DNA of 64,000 nt, taken from NCBI RefSeq assembly GCF_024399335.1, contig NZ_CP075339.1, forward strand, positions 186,001-250,000. Reading direction: 5' to 3'. Within the stretch, counting starts at the first letter, position 1, and each line of letters starts with the position of its first letter. Positions 8,327 to 17,031 of the stretch are shown here, one piece after another. The position numbers and the translations under genes were made by a program. The DNA is from Leucobacter aridicollis (GTDB lineage Bacteria > Actinomycetota > Actinomycetes > Actinomycetales > Microbacteriaceae). The notes beneath the pieces were generated by a model, which did not search any database, was not told the origin of the DNA, and worked only from the letters and a program-made list of their open reading frames with translations.

Positions 8327-9973
8327 CTAGCTCAGCACCCGCGCGACGAGCGCCTGCGCCGCCGCCTGCACCTCGATGAGATGGTTCGGCCCCGCGAACG
8401 ATTCGGCGTAGATCTTCATGACGTCCTCGGTGCCCGACGGGCGGGCGGCAAACCAAGCGCGCTCGGTCGAGACCTTGAGACCGCCGATGGCCGCACCATT
8501 TGACGCCTCCGTTGCGATCGACGTGATCGGGTCGCCGGCGAGCTCGGACTCGGCAACGTCCGACGCCGAAAGCGCCGCGAGCCGGGCCTTCTGCTCGCCT
8601 GTCGCTGGAGCGTCGATGCGCGCGTAGGCTGGCTCTCCGAACCGCTCAACGAGGGCGCTGTAGCGTTCGGACGGTGACTGCCCAGTGACTGCCTCGATCT
8701 CTGCGGCGAGGAGACAGAGCAGGATCCCGTCCTTGTCCGTGCTCCACGGAGTCCCGTCGAACCGTTGGAAGGACGCGCCGGCGCTCTCCTCGCCGCCGAA
8801 GACGACGCTGCCCTCTGAGAGTCCTGGCACGAACCACTTGAACCCGACGGGAACCTCGTCGAGCCGGCGCCCGTGCGCGGCGACGACTCGGTCGATCATT
8901 GCCGACGAGACGAGTGTCTTTCCGATGCCCGCCGTGGCAGGCCAGTCTGGGCGGTGTTCGAGCAGGTAGTCGATCGCGACGGCAAGGAAGTGGTTCGGGT
9001 TCATGAGCCCGCCGTCGCGGGTCAGGATCCCGTGCCTATCCGCGTCTGCGTCGTTGCCTGTGACGATCGCGTACTCGTCGCGGTAGGGGGCCACTGTCGA
9101 CATCACCTGGGCGGAAGACGGATCCATCCGGATCTTCCCGTCCCAGTCAAGGTGGAGGAACGCGAACTGCGGATCCACGCCTGCGCCGAGCACCGTGAGG
9201 TCGAGTTCGTAGCGGTCGCGGATCGCCGACCAGTAGGCGACGCTCGCCCCGCCGAGGGGATGGGCCGCGACGCGGATCCCTGACTCGCTGATCGCCCGCA
9301 TGTCGATCACGTTTGCGAGCCCCTCGACGTACGCGCCGAGGAAGTCGTAGGCGCCAGGCACGACTGGCGCGCTCGGCGGCTGGGGGGCCGCGAGCGCCCA
9401 CCACTCGCCGCTTTCGAGCAGGGCGTTGGCGCGCTTGGCGATCCAGCTCGTGGCGTCGGTGTCTGCGGGCCCGCCGTGCGGGGGGTTGTACTTGATGCCG
9501 CCGTCGCCCGGCGGGTTGTGGCTCGGGGTCACGATGATGCCGTCAGCGCGATCAGGATCGTCTGCCGCCCGGCCCCGGTTATGCATGAGGATTGCGTGGC
9601 TCAAGGCAGGGGTTGGCACGTATGCTTCGTCGCCCTGCCCGGCGTTTGTCAGTACGTGGACGCCGAGCGTGGTGAGCACGGAGACCGCGGTGTGCTCCGC
9701 GGGAGCGGAGAGGGCGTGGGTGTCAGCCCCGATGAAGAGCGGGCCGCGGATGCCCTGCGCCTCCCTGTACTCTGCGATGGCGGCGGCGATGGCGGCAATA
9801 TGGGCCTCGTTGAAGGAGCCCGTGAGGGCCGAGCCGCGATGGCCTGAGGTGCCAAACACCACTCGCTGTGACGGCACTTCGGGGTCGGGTACGACCTCGG
9901 TATACGCGCGCACGAGCGCAGCGATATCGACGAGGTCTTCGGGGCGCGGAAGCATGCCTGCACGAACATCCAT
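8327..9973 (-). CDS. pgm: Phosphoglucomutase (alpha-D-glucose-specific)
   Basis: This 548-residue enzyme interconverts glucose 1-phosphate and glucose 6-phosphate. Visible motifs are VVFGTSGHRGS near the N-terminus, the phosphoserine loop TPSHNPPGDGGIKYNPPHGG, the metal loop GNDADADRHGI, the sugar loop GGEESAGASF and the phosphate-binding RPSGTEDVMKIYAESF near the C-terminus. I chose the ATG at 9973 (MDVRAGMLPRPEDL) over a frame open to 10144 because this gives the usual family length and the upstream segment is compositionally unlike the rest. It supplies precursors for glycogen and envelope sugars. Confidence 0.95.
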   Translation of the reverse strand: MDVRAGMLPRPEDLVDIAALVRAYTEVVPDPEVPSQRVVFGTSGHRGSALTGSFNEAHIAAIAAAIAEYREAQGIRGPLFIGADTHALSAPAEHTAVSVLTTLGVHVLTNAGQGDEAYVPTPALSHAILMHNRGRAADDPDRADGIIVTPSHNPPGDGGIKYNPPHGGPADTDATSWIAKRANALLESGEWWALAAPQPPSAPVVPGAYDFLGAYVEGLANVIDMRAISESGIRVAAHPLGGASVAYWSAIRDRYELDLTVLGAGVDPQFAFLHLDWDGKIRMDPSSAQVMSTVAPYRDEYAIVTGNDADADRHGILTRDGGLMNPNHFLAVAIDYLLEHRPDWPATAGIGKTLVSSAMIDRVVAAHGRRLDEVPVGFKWFVPGLSEGSVVFGGEESAGASFQRFDGTPWSTDKDGILLCLLAAEIEAVTGQSPSERYSALVERFGEPAYARIDAPATGEQKARLAALSASDVAESELAGDPITSIATEASNGAAIGGLKVSTERAWFAARPSGTEDVMKIYAESFAGPNHLIEVQAAAQALVARVLS

Positions 9974-10037
9974 GCCTCTAGTGTGCCAGGCCAACAAAGC
10001 CACGTCGCGTTCACCTTCACGGAGTAGTCTGTGAACC

Positions 10038-10823
10038 ATGAGCGAGATGCAGCAAGACCGTCCGTCCATTGAGTGCTGGCTGACTGACATGGACGGTGTG
10101 CTCGTGCACGAGAATCGGGCTATCCCGGGCGCCGCCGAGCTCATCGCGCAGTGGACTGCGAATGAGCAGCCCTACCTGGTGCTCACAAACAACTCGATCT
10201 TCACGGCGCGCGACCTCTCTGCCCGACTCGCCGCGAGCGGCATCAAGGTTCCCGAGGAGCGGATCTGGACGAGCGCGCTCGCCACCGCCGCCTTTCTCAA
10301 GCAGCAGAAGCCTGGTGGCTCGGCGTTTGTGCTCGGCGAGGCAGGGATCCTGACCGCGCTGCACGACGCCGGCTACGTCATGACTGAAACCAACCCCGAC
10401 TTCGTCGTCGTTGGCGAGACCCGCAACTACTCGTTTGACGCGATCACGAAGGCGATCCGCCTCATCAACAAGGGCGCCCGGTTTATCTCGACGAACCCTG
10501 ACGCTACTGGGCCGAGCCCAGACGGCGTGCTCCCCGCGACCGGCGCGATCAACGCCCTCATCACGAAGGCGACAGGCATGGAGCCCTACGTCGTCGGCAA
10601 GCCAAACCCGATGATGTTCCGCTCGGCGATGAACAAGATCGGCGCCCACTCGCACAACACCGGGATGATCGGCGACCGAATGGACACAGACATTGTCGCG
10701 GGTATCGAGGCAGGCCTGCACACTGTGCTCGTGATGACTGGCATCTCAGACAAGGCAGAGATCGAGAAGTTCCCGTTCCGGCCAAACGAGGTGCTCGGCT
10801 CGGTCGCCGAGCTGCTCGACTAG
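10038..10823 (+). CDS. HAD-IIA family phosphatase (NagD-like)
   Basis: This 261-residue soluble hydrolase shows DMDGVLVHEN (motif I), LTNNS (motif II), VVGKPNPMMFRSA (motif III lysine) and IGDRMDTDIVAGIEAG (motif IV metal ligands). This set defines the NagD/AraL branch, which acts on nucleotide or sugar phosphates. The substrate is unknown. The start ATG lies 7 nt behind a TAGTCT box at 10025-10030, so the transcript is probably leaderless. It is convergent with the TSUP permease, with 15 bp between stops. Confidence 0.9.
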   Translation: MSEMQQDRPSIECWLTDMDGVLVHENRAIPGAAELIAQWTANEQPYLVLTNNSIFTARDLSARLAASGIKVPEERIWTSALATAAFLKQQKPGGSAFVLGEAGILTALHDAGYVMTETNPDFVVVGETRNYSFDAITKAIRLINKGARFISTNPDATGPSPDGVLPATGAINALITKATGMEPYVVGKPNPMMFRSAMNKIGAHSHNTGMIGDRMDTDIVAGIEAGLHTVLVMTGISDKAEIEKFPFRPNEVLGSVAELLD

Positions 10824-10838
10824 CGCCAGCGCGGGGCG

Positions 10839-11621
10839 CTACTTGGCAGCCTTGCCCCTGATCTTGCGCACGAGCATCTGCGTCGCGATGAACGCGAGGT
10901 ACGCGGAGAAGGCGATGTTGCCCCAGAACGGGTCGATCCACCCTGCGAACATCGACCCGAACGGCACGCAGACCGACGCGGCGATGCCGATGTAGGCGGC
11001 GGCGCGCAGATCAACGTTGCCGCGCTTGAAATTCCCGATCGTGCCCGAGAGCGAGCCCGGGATCATCATGAGCAGCGAAGTGCCCTTCGCGATGAGGTCG
11101 CTCGCGCCGAAGAAGAACATCAGGATCGGTACCACGACAACCCCGCCGCCCACTCCGAGCAGGCCAGACAGGATTCCAGTCACGAAGCCCGTCACGACGA
11201 GCAGGGCGCCCATGAGCGCGGTCATCGTGATCTCGTCGTCGCGTTGCGGCACGACGAACCAGAGGCTCACGATCACGACAGCGAGGAAGGCGATGAAGCC
11301 CCACTGGATCGCGCCGACCGGCAGCTTGGACAGCAGGTGGCTGCCGACCTGCGCGCCAACGACGATCCCGACGGCGAGCAGCGCTGCGGCGATCCAGTCG
11401 ACGTTGCCCTGGAGTGCATACGTCGTCGCGCCAACGATCGCCGTCGGCAGGATCGCCGCGACCGACGTGCCAGCAGACAGCTTCTGCGGCATGCTCAGCC
11501 AGAGCGCGAGCGCGGGCACGATGATTGTTCCTCCGCCGATGCCGAAGAGACCCGAGAGGAGCCCTCCGAGGATGCCGATGGCGATGAGGGGGAGCGGGCT
11601 TGGTCGCACTGAGGCGTTCAT
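10839..11621 (-). CDS. TSUP family (TauE/SafE-like) membrane permease
   Basis: This 260-residue protein has about eight membrane helices arranged as two homologous halves. Each half opens with the TSUP signature: GGLLSGLFGIGGGTIIVPAL near residue 17 and GILSGLLGVGGGVVVVPIL in the middle. Members move sulfite, sulfoacetate or related organic anions out of the cell; the substrate cannot be assigned here. The ATG at 11621 removes a 36-residue non-membrane extension present in the longest open frame. Confidence 0.87.
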   Translation of the reverse strand: MNASVRPSPLPLIAIGILGGLLSGLFGIGGGTIIVPALALWLSMPQKLSAGTSVAAILPTAIVGATTYALQGNVDWIAAALLAVGIVVGAQVGSHLLSKLPVGAIQWGFIAFLAVVIVSLWFVVPQRDDEITMTALMGALLVVTGFVTGILSGLLGVGGGVVVVPILMFFFGASDLIAKGTSLLMMIPGSLSGTIGNFKRGNVDLRAAAYIGIAASVCVPFGSMFAGWIDPFWGNIAFSAYLAFIATQMLVRKIRGKAAK

Positions 11622-11740
11622 GGTCTGAGCTACTTTGCTTGTCGGAGTGGGGCCTGACAGGCTCGCCGCGGAACAACGCGGAAGCCGTCTCGTGACCCCG
11701 GAGGCGTGCGGCGTTTTGGTCCAGGACACGTGCGGCGTCA

Positions 11741-11760
11741 GGCCCGGGAAAACCCGGGCC
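11741..11760 (-). terminator. GC-rich hairpin after pyrE
   Basis: Perfect 8-bp arms GGCCCGGG and CCCGGGCC around AAAA, 8 bp beyond the pyrE stop. There is no T tract on the minus strand, so it may act as an RNA-stabilising hairpin or a weak terminator. Confidence 0.55.
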
Positions 11761-11768
11761 GAGGGCCG

Positions 11769-12323
11769 CTACTGTGGGGCGAGGCCCAGATCTTCGAGGC
11801 CGATCGCGAAGCGGTACTCGTAGCCGGCTTCTTCGATGCGTGCCTTGGCGGGAGCCTGACGATCCACAACAACCGCGACGGCGACGACCTCGGCGCCAAC
11901 CTTTTTGAGCGCTTCGATGGCGGCGAGCGGTGAGCCGCCAGTCGTCGACGTATCTTCGACAACGATGACGCGCTTGCCTGCGAGGTCCGGGCCCTCGACC
12001 TGGCGGCCGCGGCCGTGATCCTTCGGCTCCTTGCGCACAACGAACGAGTCGTACACCTCGCCGCGAGCGACACCCTGGTGCATGATCGCCGAAGCAATCG
12101 GGTCCGCGCCCATCGTGAGGCCGCCGACTGCGACGACGCCATCGATATCTGCGATGAGGTCGAGCATGACCTGGCCGATGAGCGGGGCAGCGCGGTGATC
12201 GAGCGACAGCTTACGCAGATCGATGTAGTAGGTGGCCTTCTTGCCGCTCGTGAGCGTGAAGTCGCCGTGGAAGACGGCCTCCGACTTGATGAGTTCGATG
12301 AGCTTTTCGCGTGCGGTGGTCAT
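11769..12323 (-). CDS. pyrE: Orotate phosphoribosyltransferase
   Basis: This 184-residue enzyme joins orotate to PRPP to give orotidine 5'-phosphate in de novo pyrimidine synthesis. It has the PRPP-binding motif VIVVEDTSTTGGSPLAAIEAL (about residues 115-135), the substrate region SGKKATYYIDLRKLSL near the N-terminus, and GLTMGADPIASAI. Length fits the short bacterial PyrE class. The ATG lies 6 nt behind a TAGAAT box at 12330-12335 and is probably leaderless. It is divergent from the sirtuin. Confidence 0.95.
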   Translation of the reverse strand: MTTAREKLIELIKSEAVFHGDFTLTSGKKATYYIDLRKLSLDHRAAPLIGQVMLDLIADIDGVVAVGGLTMGADPIASAIMHQGVARGEVYDSFVVRKEPKDHGRGRQVEGPDLAGKRVIVVEDTSTTGGSPLAAIEALKKVGAEVVAVAVVVDRQAPAKARIEEAGYEYRFAIGLEDLGLAPQ

Positions 12324-12329
12324 GCTTCG

Positions 12330-12399
12330 ATTCTAGTGTTTGGTGACGTTACGCCGGCAGCGAGAGTTCGGTGACGAGGGGGCGTTGGGGCTCTAAGCT
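12330..12399. promoter_or_regulatory. Divergent leaderless promoters, pyrE and sirtuin
   Basis: Minus strand: TAGAAT at 12330-12335, 6 nt before the pyrE ATG. Plus strand: TAAGCT at 12394-12399, 7 nt before the GTG at 12407. The plus box is what decides the sirtuin start. Confidence 0.5.
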
Positions 12400-12406
12400 C
12401 GAAAGC

Positions 12407-13246
12407 GTGAACGTGGGAATCTCTGAAGCGCAGCTTGCTGAACTTAGTGAACTGTTCGAGCGCGGCCCTGTCGCGGTACTCACGGGGGCAGGCATGAGCA
12501 CTGACTCGGGCATTCCCGACTATCGCGGGGCCGGCACTCCGCCTCGCAACCCGATGAACATCGCGCAGTTCACGGAAGACCCGCACTATCGGCGCAGATT
12601 CTGGGCAGGCGCCCGGATCGGGCAGAACCGAATGAACACTGTCGAGCCGAACGATGGGCACCGCGCGTTGGCGCGGCTCGAAGCCGCGGGACGCATCGAC
12701 GGCGTCATCACGCAGAATGTCGACGGCCTGCACAAGCGCGGCGGATCGCGAAACGTGGTCGAGCTCCATGGCGGCGGTGGGATCATGCGCTGCATCCAGT
12801 GCGGAGAGCGTTGGACACGGAGCGAGGTGCTCGGCTGGTTCGACACGTTGAACCCCGGCTATGCGGAACGCAACGCGAACGCTGAGGTCGCGCCAGACGG
12901 TGACGCCCTGGTTACCGAGGTCGAATCCGTTCGGGTGCCGCTCTGCCCCGGCTGCGGGGGAACCTTGCGCCCCGACGTCGTCTACTTCGGCGAGACCGTG
13001 CCTGTCGCGGTGTTCGATGCCGCAGCTGAGCTCGTCTCGCGTTCGACGGGGCTGCTCGTCGCGGGTTCCTCGCTCGCGGTGAACACTGGGATGCGGCTCG
13101 TGCACAAGACTGAACGGCTCGGGAACCCGCTCGCGGTGATCAATCGTGGGCCGACAGCCGTCGACGGGCGCCCGTCGCTTGCTGTGCGAATCGACGGCGG
13201 GACGACTGAGACACTGACGGCACTCGCCGACGCGCTCGGGGCGTAG
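12407..13246 (+). CDS. NAD-dependent protein deacylase (sirtuin)
   Basis: This 279-residue protein has the full sirtuin core: VAVLTGAGMSTDSGIPDYRG for NAD binding, TQNVDGLHKRGG with the QNVD pocket, and the catalytic His in VELHGG. The zinc module is the pair CIQC and CPGC, and the C-terminal part has VAGSSLAVNTG. It removes acyl groups from lysines with NAD consumption; protein targets are unknown. I prefer the GTG at 12407 because it lies 7 nt behind a TAAGCT box, although the frame is open 12 codons further upstream. Confidence 0.92.
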   Translation: MNVGISEAQLAELSELFERGPVAVLTGAGMSTDSGIPDYRGAGTPPRNPMNIAQFTEDPHYRRRFWAGARIGQNRMNTVEPNDGHRALARLEAAGRIDGVITQNVDGLHKRGGSRNVVELHGGGGIMRCIQCGERWTRSEVLGWFDTLNPGYAERNANAEVAPDGDALVTEVESVRVPLCPGCGGTLRPDVVYFGETVPVAVFDAAAELVSRSTGLLVAGSSLAVNTGMRLVHKTERLGNPLAVINRGPTAVDGRPSLAVRIDGGTTETLTALADALGA

Positions 13247-13314
13247 CGGGACGCTGGGGCAGCCCGGCCCGGGCAGGTTCTGCCCTGTCCGGCCCATTTC
13301 GGCACCTGCGCCGA

Positions 13315-13367
13315 TGTACACGATTCCGGCGAATGTACACGATTTGGCGGCGTCAGAATCGTGTACA
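13315..13367. repeat. Direct and inverted TGTACACGATT repeats
   Basis: TGTACACGATT occurs at 13315-13325 and 13334-13344, and its exact reverse complement AATCGTGTACA at 13357-13367. The last two can pair around a 12-nt loop. The site lies between the convergent sirtuin and pyc genes and no gene is seen in 13247-13538. It may be a small intergenic palindromic repeat. Confidence 0.7.
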
Positions 13368-13405
13368 TCTGCAGAGAGCGTGTGCACCTGCGGACTGAAC
13401 GCGGC

Positions 13406-13439
13406 GCCGGAACGCCACGCGACGCCGGAACGCCACGCG
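13406..13439. repeat. 16-bp direct repeat between sirtuin and pyc
   Basis: GCCGGAACGCCACGCG at 13406-13421 and again at 13424-13439, an 18-bp period. Non-coding; no function seen. Confidence 0.75.
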
Positions 13440-13538
13440 GCTGCGGTGGCTGCGGGCGAGTCGGGCCCAGCGCCGCAACGCCAAGGGGCCGAGCCCGCAA
13501 CAGCGGACCCGGCCCCTCGCCTGCGCTTGCGCGGAGCG

Positions 13539-16500
13539 CTACTCGACCACGATGACGAGGTCGCCAGCCTCGACGCCGCGCGTCCCCTCGAACGCGAGGC
13601 GCTTCACGACGCCCGCGACGGGTGAGGTGATCGCTGCCTCCATCTTCATGGCCTCAATCGTGCCGATGGCCTGGCCTGCGGCAACAGACTCGCCCTCGGC
13701 GACCTTCACAGTGACGGTGCCCGAGAACGGCGCGGCGATCTGGCCGGCGACCGTGCGGTCGGCCTTCTCGGCGGTTTCGGCCGTCACCGCGATGCGCTCG
13801 TCCTTCACGAACACTGGGCGCAGCTGGCCGTTCACGCGCACCATGACGGTGCGAACGCCCTTGTCGTCGGGCGCGCCGATCGCCTCGAGCCCGACATAGA
13901 GGCGCACGCCCCGGCTCAGGTCAATCGCGTGCTCGGCGTTCGGGTCAAGGCCGTACAGGTAGTCGCCCGTGTCGACGACAGAGAGGTCGCCGTACTGTTC
14001 GCGCGCGTCCTCGAACTGCGCGGTCGGGGCAGGGAACAGGAGGCGGTTCAGCGTCGAGCGGCGCTCGACACTGGTGCCGTCGAGCTTCGCCTCATCGTCA
14101 GCCGAGACCGGGGAGACCTCGATCGAGACGTCGCGACCCGCGAGCACCTTCGAGCGGAACGGCTCGGGCCAGCCGCCGGGAATCTCGCCGAGCTCGCCCG
14201 CGAGGAAGCCGACGACGGAGTCTGGAACGTCGTAGCGCTCGGGGTTCGACTCGAAGTCAGCGGGGTCAGCGTCGACGGCCGCGAGGTGCAGCGCGAGGTC
14301 ACCGACGACCTTTGACGACGGGGTCACCTTTGGAATGCGCCCGAGGATCCGGTCGGCAGCCGCGTACATGTCTTCGATCTTCTCGAAGTTCTCGGACAGG
14401 CCGAGTGCGATCGCCTGCTGGCGCAGGTTCGACAGCTGGCCGCCGGGAATCTCGTGCGTGTACACACGCCCTGTTGGGGCTGCGAGGCCCGATTCGAACG
14501 GCTTGTAGAGGGTGCGCACTGCATCCCAGTAGGGCTCGAGCGCGTAGACGGCGTCGGGATCGATGCCGGTGTCGCGTTCGGTGTGCGCGAGCGACGCCAC
14601 GAGGCCAGAGAGCGAGGGCTGGCTCGTGGTGCCAGACATCGGGGCCGAAGCGGCGTCTACAGCGTCGACGCCAGCAGCAGAGGCCGCGAGCAGCGTCGCG
14701 AGCTGGCCGCCGGGGGTGTCGTGCGTGTGCAGGTGCACTGGCAGGTCGAAGCGTTCGCGGAGCGCCGTGACGAGCTTCGCGGCGGCGGCCGGACGAAGCA
14801 GGCCAGCCATGTCCTTGATTGCGAGCACATGCGCGCCCGCTTCGACGATGCGTTCGGCGAGCGCGAGGTAGTAGTCGAGGGTGAACTTGTCCTCGTTCGG
14901 CGACAGCAGGTCTCCGGTGTAGCAGAACGCGACCTCGGCGACTGCGGTGCCTGTCTCGCGCACGGCGTCGATGGCGACCCGCATCTGGTCGATGTCGTTG
15001 AGAGCGTCGAAGATGCGGAAGATGTCGACGCCTGTCGCTGCGGCCTCCTGCACGAACGACTGTGCGACCTTCGGCGGGTAGGGCGTGTAGCCGACGGTGT
15101 TCTGGCCGCGCAGCAGCATCTGGATCGGCACGTTCGGTAGTGCCTCGCGCATTGCCGAGAGACGCTCCCACGGGTCCTCGCCGAGGAATCGGAGCGCCAC
15201 ATCGTATGTCGCGCCACCCCAGGCCTCAACGGAGAGGAGCTGCGGCGTCATACGAGCCACGTGCGGGGCGACCGCAACGAGGTCGCGAGTGCGCACTCGG
15301 GTGGCGAGCAGCGACTGGTGGGCGTCACGGAAGGTGGTGTCGGTCACGGCGAGGGCTGTCTGTGAGCGCAGTGCCTTCGCGAACCCCTCAGGGCCGAGCT
15401 CGAGCAGCCGCTGGCGACCGCCTGCCGGCGCGGGAGCCTCGAGGTCGATCGACGGGAGCTTCACCTGCGGCTCGATCGTCTGCGGGCGTGCGCCGTGCGG
15501 CTGGTTCACGGTGACGTTCGCGAGGTGCTGCAGCAGGCGGGTTGCGCGGTCCTGCGGCTTGTTCAGCGTGAGCAGCTCGGGGCGCTCCTCAATGAACGAG
15601 GTCGACACGTCGCCTGCCTGGAAGTCAGCGTCATCGAGCACCGCCTGCAGGAACGGGATGTTCGTGGCGACGCCACGGATGCGGAACTCGGCGAGGGCGC
15701 GACGCGCGCGCACTACCGCGTCCTCGAACGTGCGGCCGCGGCAGGTGAGCTTCGCGAGCATCGAGTCGAAGTGCGGGCTGATGTATGAGCCCGGGTTGAT
15801 CGTGCCGCCGTCGAGGCGCACGCCGCCGCCGCCCGGTGAGCGGTACGCGCTGATGCGGCCGAGGTCTGGGCGGAACCCGTTCGCGGGATCCTCGGTGGTG
15901 ATGCGGCACTGCAGGGCGGCGCCGTGCAGCTTGATCTTGTCTTGGGTCAGGCCGAGGTCTGCGAGGGTCTCGCCCGCCGCGATCCTCATCTGGGACTGCA
16001 CGAGATCGACATCGGTGACTTCCTCAGTGACGGTGTGCTCGACCTGGATGCGCGGGTTCATCTCGATGAACACGTGCTCGCCTGCCCGGTCGCCCTCGGT
16101 GTCGAGCAAGAACTCGACGGTGCCGGCGTTCGCGTATCCGATCGACTTTGCGAACGCGAGTGCGTCGCGGGTCATTGCGTCGCGCTGCTCCTGCGTGAGG
16201 TTCGGCGCTGGCGCGATCTCGACGACCTTCTGGTGGCGGCGCTGCACCGAGCAGTCGCGCTCGAACAGGTGGACTGCTTCGCCAGTGCCGTCTGCGAGCA
16301 CCTGCACCTCGATGTGGCGCGGGCGGAGGACTGCCTGCTCGATGAACATCGTCGCGTCGCCGAAGGCGCTTTCGGCCTCGCGCATCGCGGCCTCGAGGGC
16401 CTCGCGGAGGTCTTCGGCACGCTCGACGCGGCGCATTCCGCGCCCGCCGCCGCCTGCGACTGCCTTCGCGAACACTGGGAAGCCGATCTCCTCGGCGCCA

Positions 16501-16937
16501 GCGATGAGGGCGTCGACGTCTTGCGACGGGGGAGTTGAGCGCAGCACCGGCACTCCGGCCGCGATTGCATGCTCCTTGGCTGCAACCTTGTTGCCCGCCA
16601 TTTCGAGGGCCTTGCGCCCGGGGCCGATGAAGGTGATCCCAACTGCCGCCGCAGCTGCCGCGAGCTCAGGGTTCTCCGACAGGAAGCCGTACCCTGGGTA
16701 GATCGCATCTGCGCCGCACTCCTGCGCGACCCGCACGATCTCGGCAATGTCGAGGTACGCGCGGACAGGGCCGCCCTCGGTGCCAATCAGGTAGGCCTCG
16801 TCGGCCTTCAGACGGTGCAGGGAGTTGCGATCCTCGTATGGGTAGACCGCAACCGTGCGCGCCCCCAACTCATTCGCTGCGCGGAACGCGCGGATCGCGA
16901 TCTCGCCACGATTTGCAACCAGAATCTTCTCGAACAT
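13539..16937 (-). CDS. pyc: Pyruvate carboxylase
   Basis: This 1132-residue multidomain enzyme makes oxaloacetate from pyruvate and bicarbonate to replenish the TCA cycle. In order: biotin carboxylase (residues 1-450) with KILVANRGEIAIRAFRA and the ATP loop AGGGGRGMRRV; carboxyltransferase (about 520-800) with TTFRDAHQSLLATRVRT and AIKDMAGLLRP; the Pyc C-terminal linker; and a biotinyl domain ending near residue 1132 with the biotinylated lysine in EAMKMEA. Length is that of one-chain Pyc. A GGGAGGAA ribosome site precedes the ATG. It needs biotin, which the bioYMN importer in this window could supply. Confidence 0.97.
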   Translation of the reverse strand: MFEKILVANRGEIAIRAFRAANELGARTVAVYPYEDRNSLHRLKADEAYLIGTEGGPVRAYLDIAEIVRVAQECGADAIYPGYGFLSENPELAAAAAAVGITFIGPGRKALEMAGNKVAAKEHAIAAGVPVLRSTPPSQDVDALIAGAEEIGFPVFAKAVAGGGGRGMRRVERAEDLREALEAAMREAESAFGDATMFIEQAVLRPRHIEVQVLADGTGEAVHLFERDCSVQRRHQKVVEIAPAPNLTQEQRDAMTRDALAFAKSIGYANAGTVEFLLDTEGDRAGEHVFIEMNPRIQVEHTVTEEVTDVDLVQSQMRIAAGETLADLGLTQDKIKLHGAALQCRITTEDPANGFRPDLGRISAYRSPGGGGVRLDGGTINPGSYISPHFDSMLAKLTCRGRTFEDAVVRARRALAEFRIRGVATNIPFLQAVLDDADFQAGDVSTSFIEERPELLTLNKPQDRATRLLQHLANVTVNQPHGARPQTIEPQVKLPSIDLEAPAPAGGRQRLLELGPEGFAKALRSQTALAVTDTTFRDAHQSLLATRVRTRDLVAVAPHVARMTPQLLSVEAWGGATYDVALRFLGEDPWERLSAMREALPNVPIQMLLRGQNTVGYTPYPPKVAQSFVQEAAATGVDIFRIFDALNDIDQMRVAIDAVRETGTAVAEVAFCYTGDLLSPNEDKFTLDYYLALAERIVEAGAHVLAIKDMAGLLRPAAAAKLVTALRERFDLPVHLHTHDTPGGQLATLLAASAAGVDAVDAASAPMSGTTSQPSLSGLVASLAHTERDTGIDPDAVYALEPYWDAVRTLYKPFESGLAAPTGRVYTHEIPGGQLSNLRQQAIALGLSENFEKIEDMYAAADRILGRIPKVTPSSKVVGDLALHLAAVDADPADFESNPERYDVPDSVVGFLAGELGEIPGGWPEPFRSKVLAGRDVSIEVSPVSADDEAKLDGTSVERRSTLNRLLFPAPTAQFEDAREQYGDLSVVDTGDYLYGLDPNAEHAIDLSRGVRLYVGLEAIGAPDDKGVRTVMVRVNGQLRPVFVKDERIAVTAETAEKADRTVAGQIAAPFSGTVTVKVAEGESVAAGQAIGTIEAMKMEAAITSPVAGVVKRLAFEGTRGVEAGDLVIVVE

Positions 16938-17031
16938 CGTCTTTGAGTTCCTCCCTTGGGCGGTGGGTTGCCCGGTCAGGTGCGCGCGTTGTGGGCGCGC
17001 ACCTGGTCAGTGTTGTGTATTCAGGATCCGA

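Noticed and set aside
12320..13387. 355-residue minus-strand frame
   Set aside because: Antisense to the sirtuin, which has all catalytic motifs.
15097..16701. 534-residue plus-strand frame
   Set aside because: Lies antisense to the biotin carboxylase part of pyc; Ser/Arg-rich with no family features.
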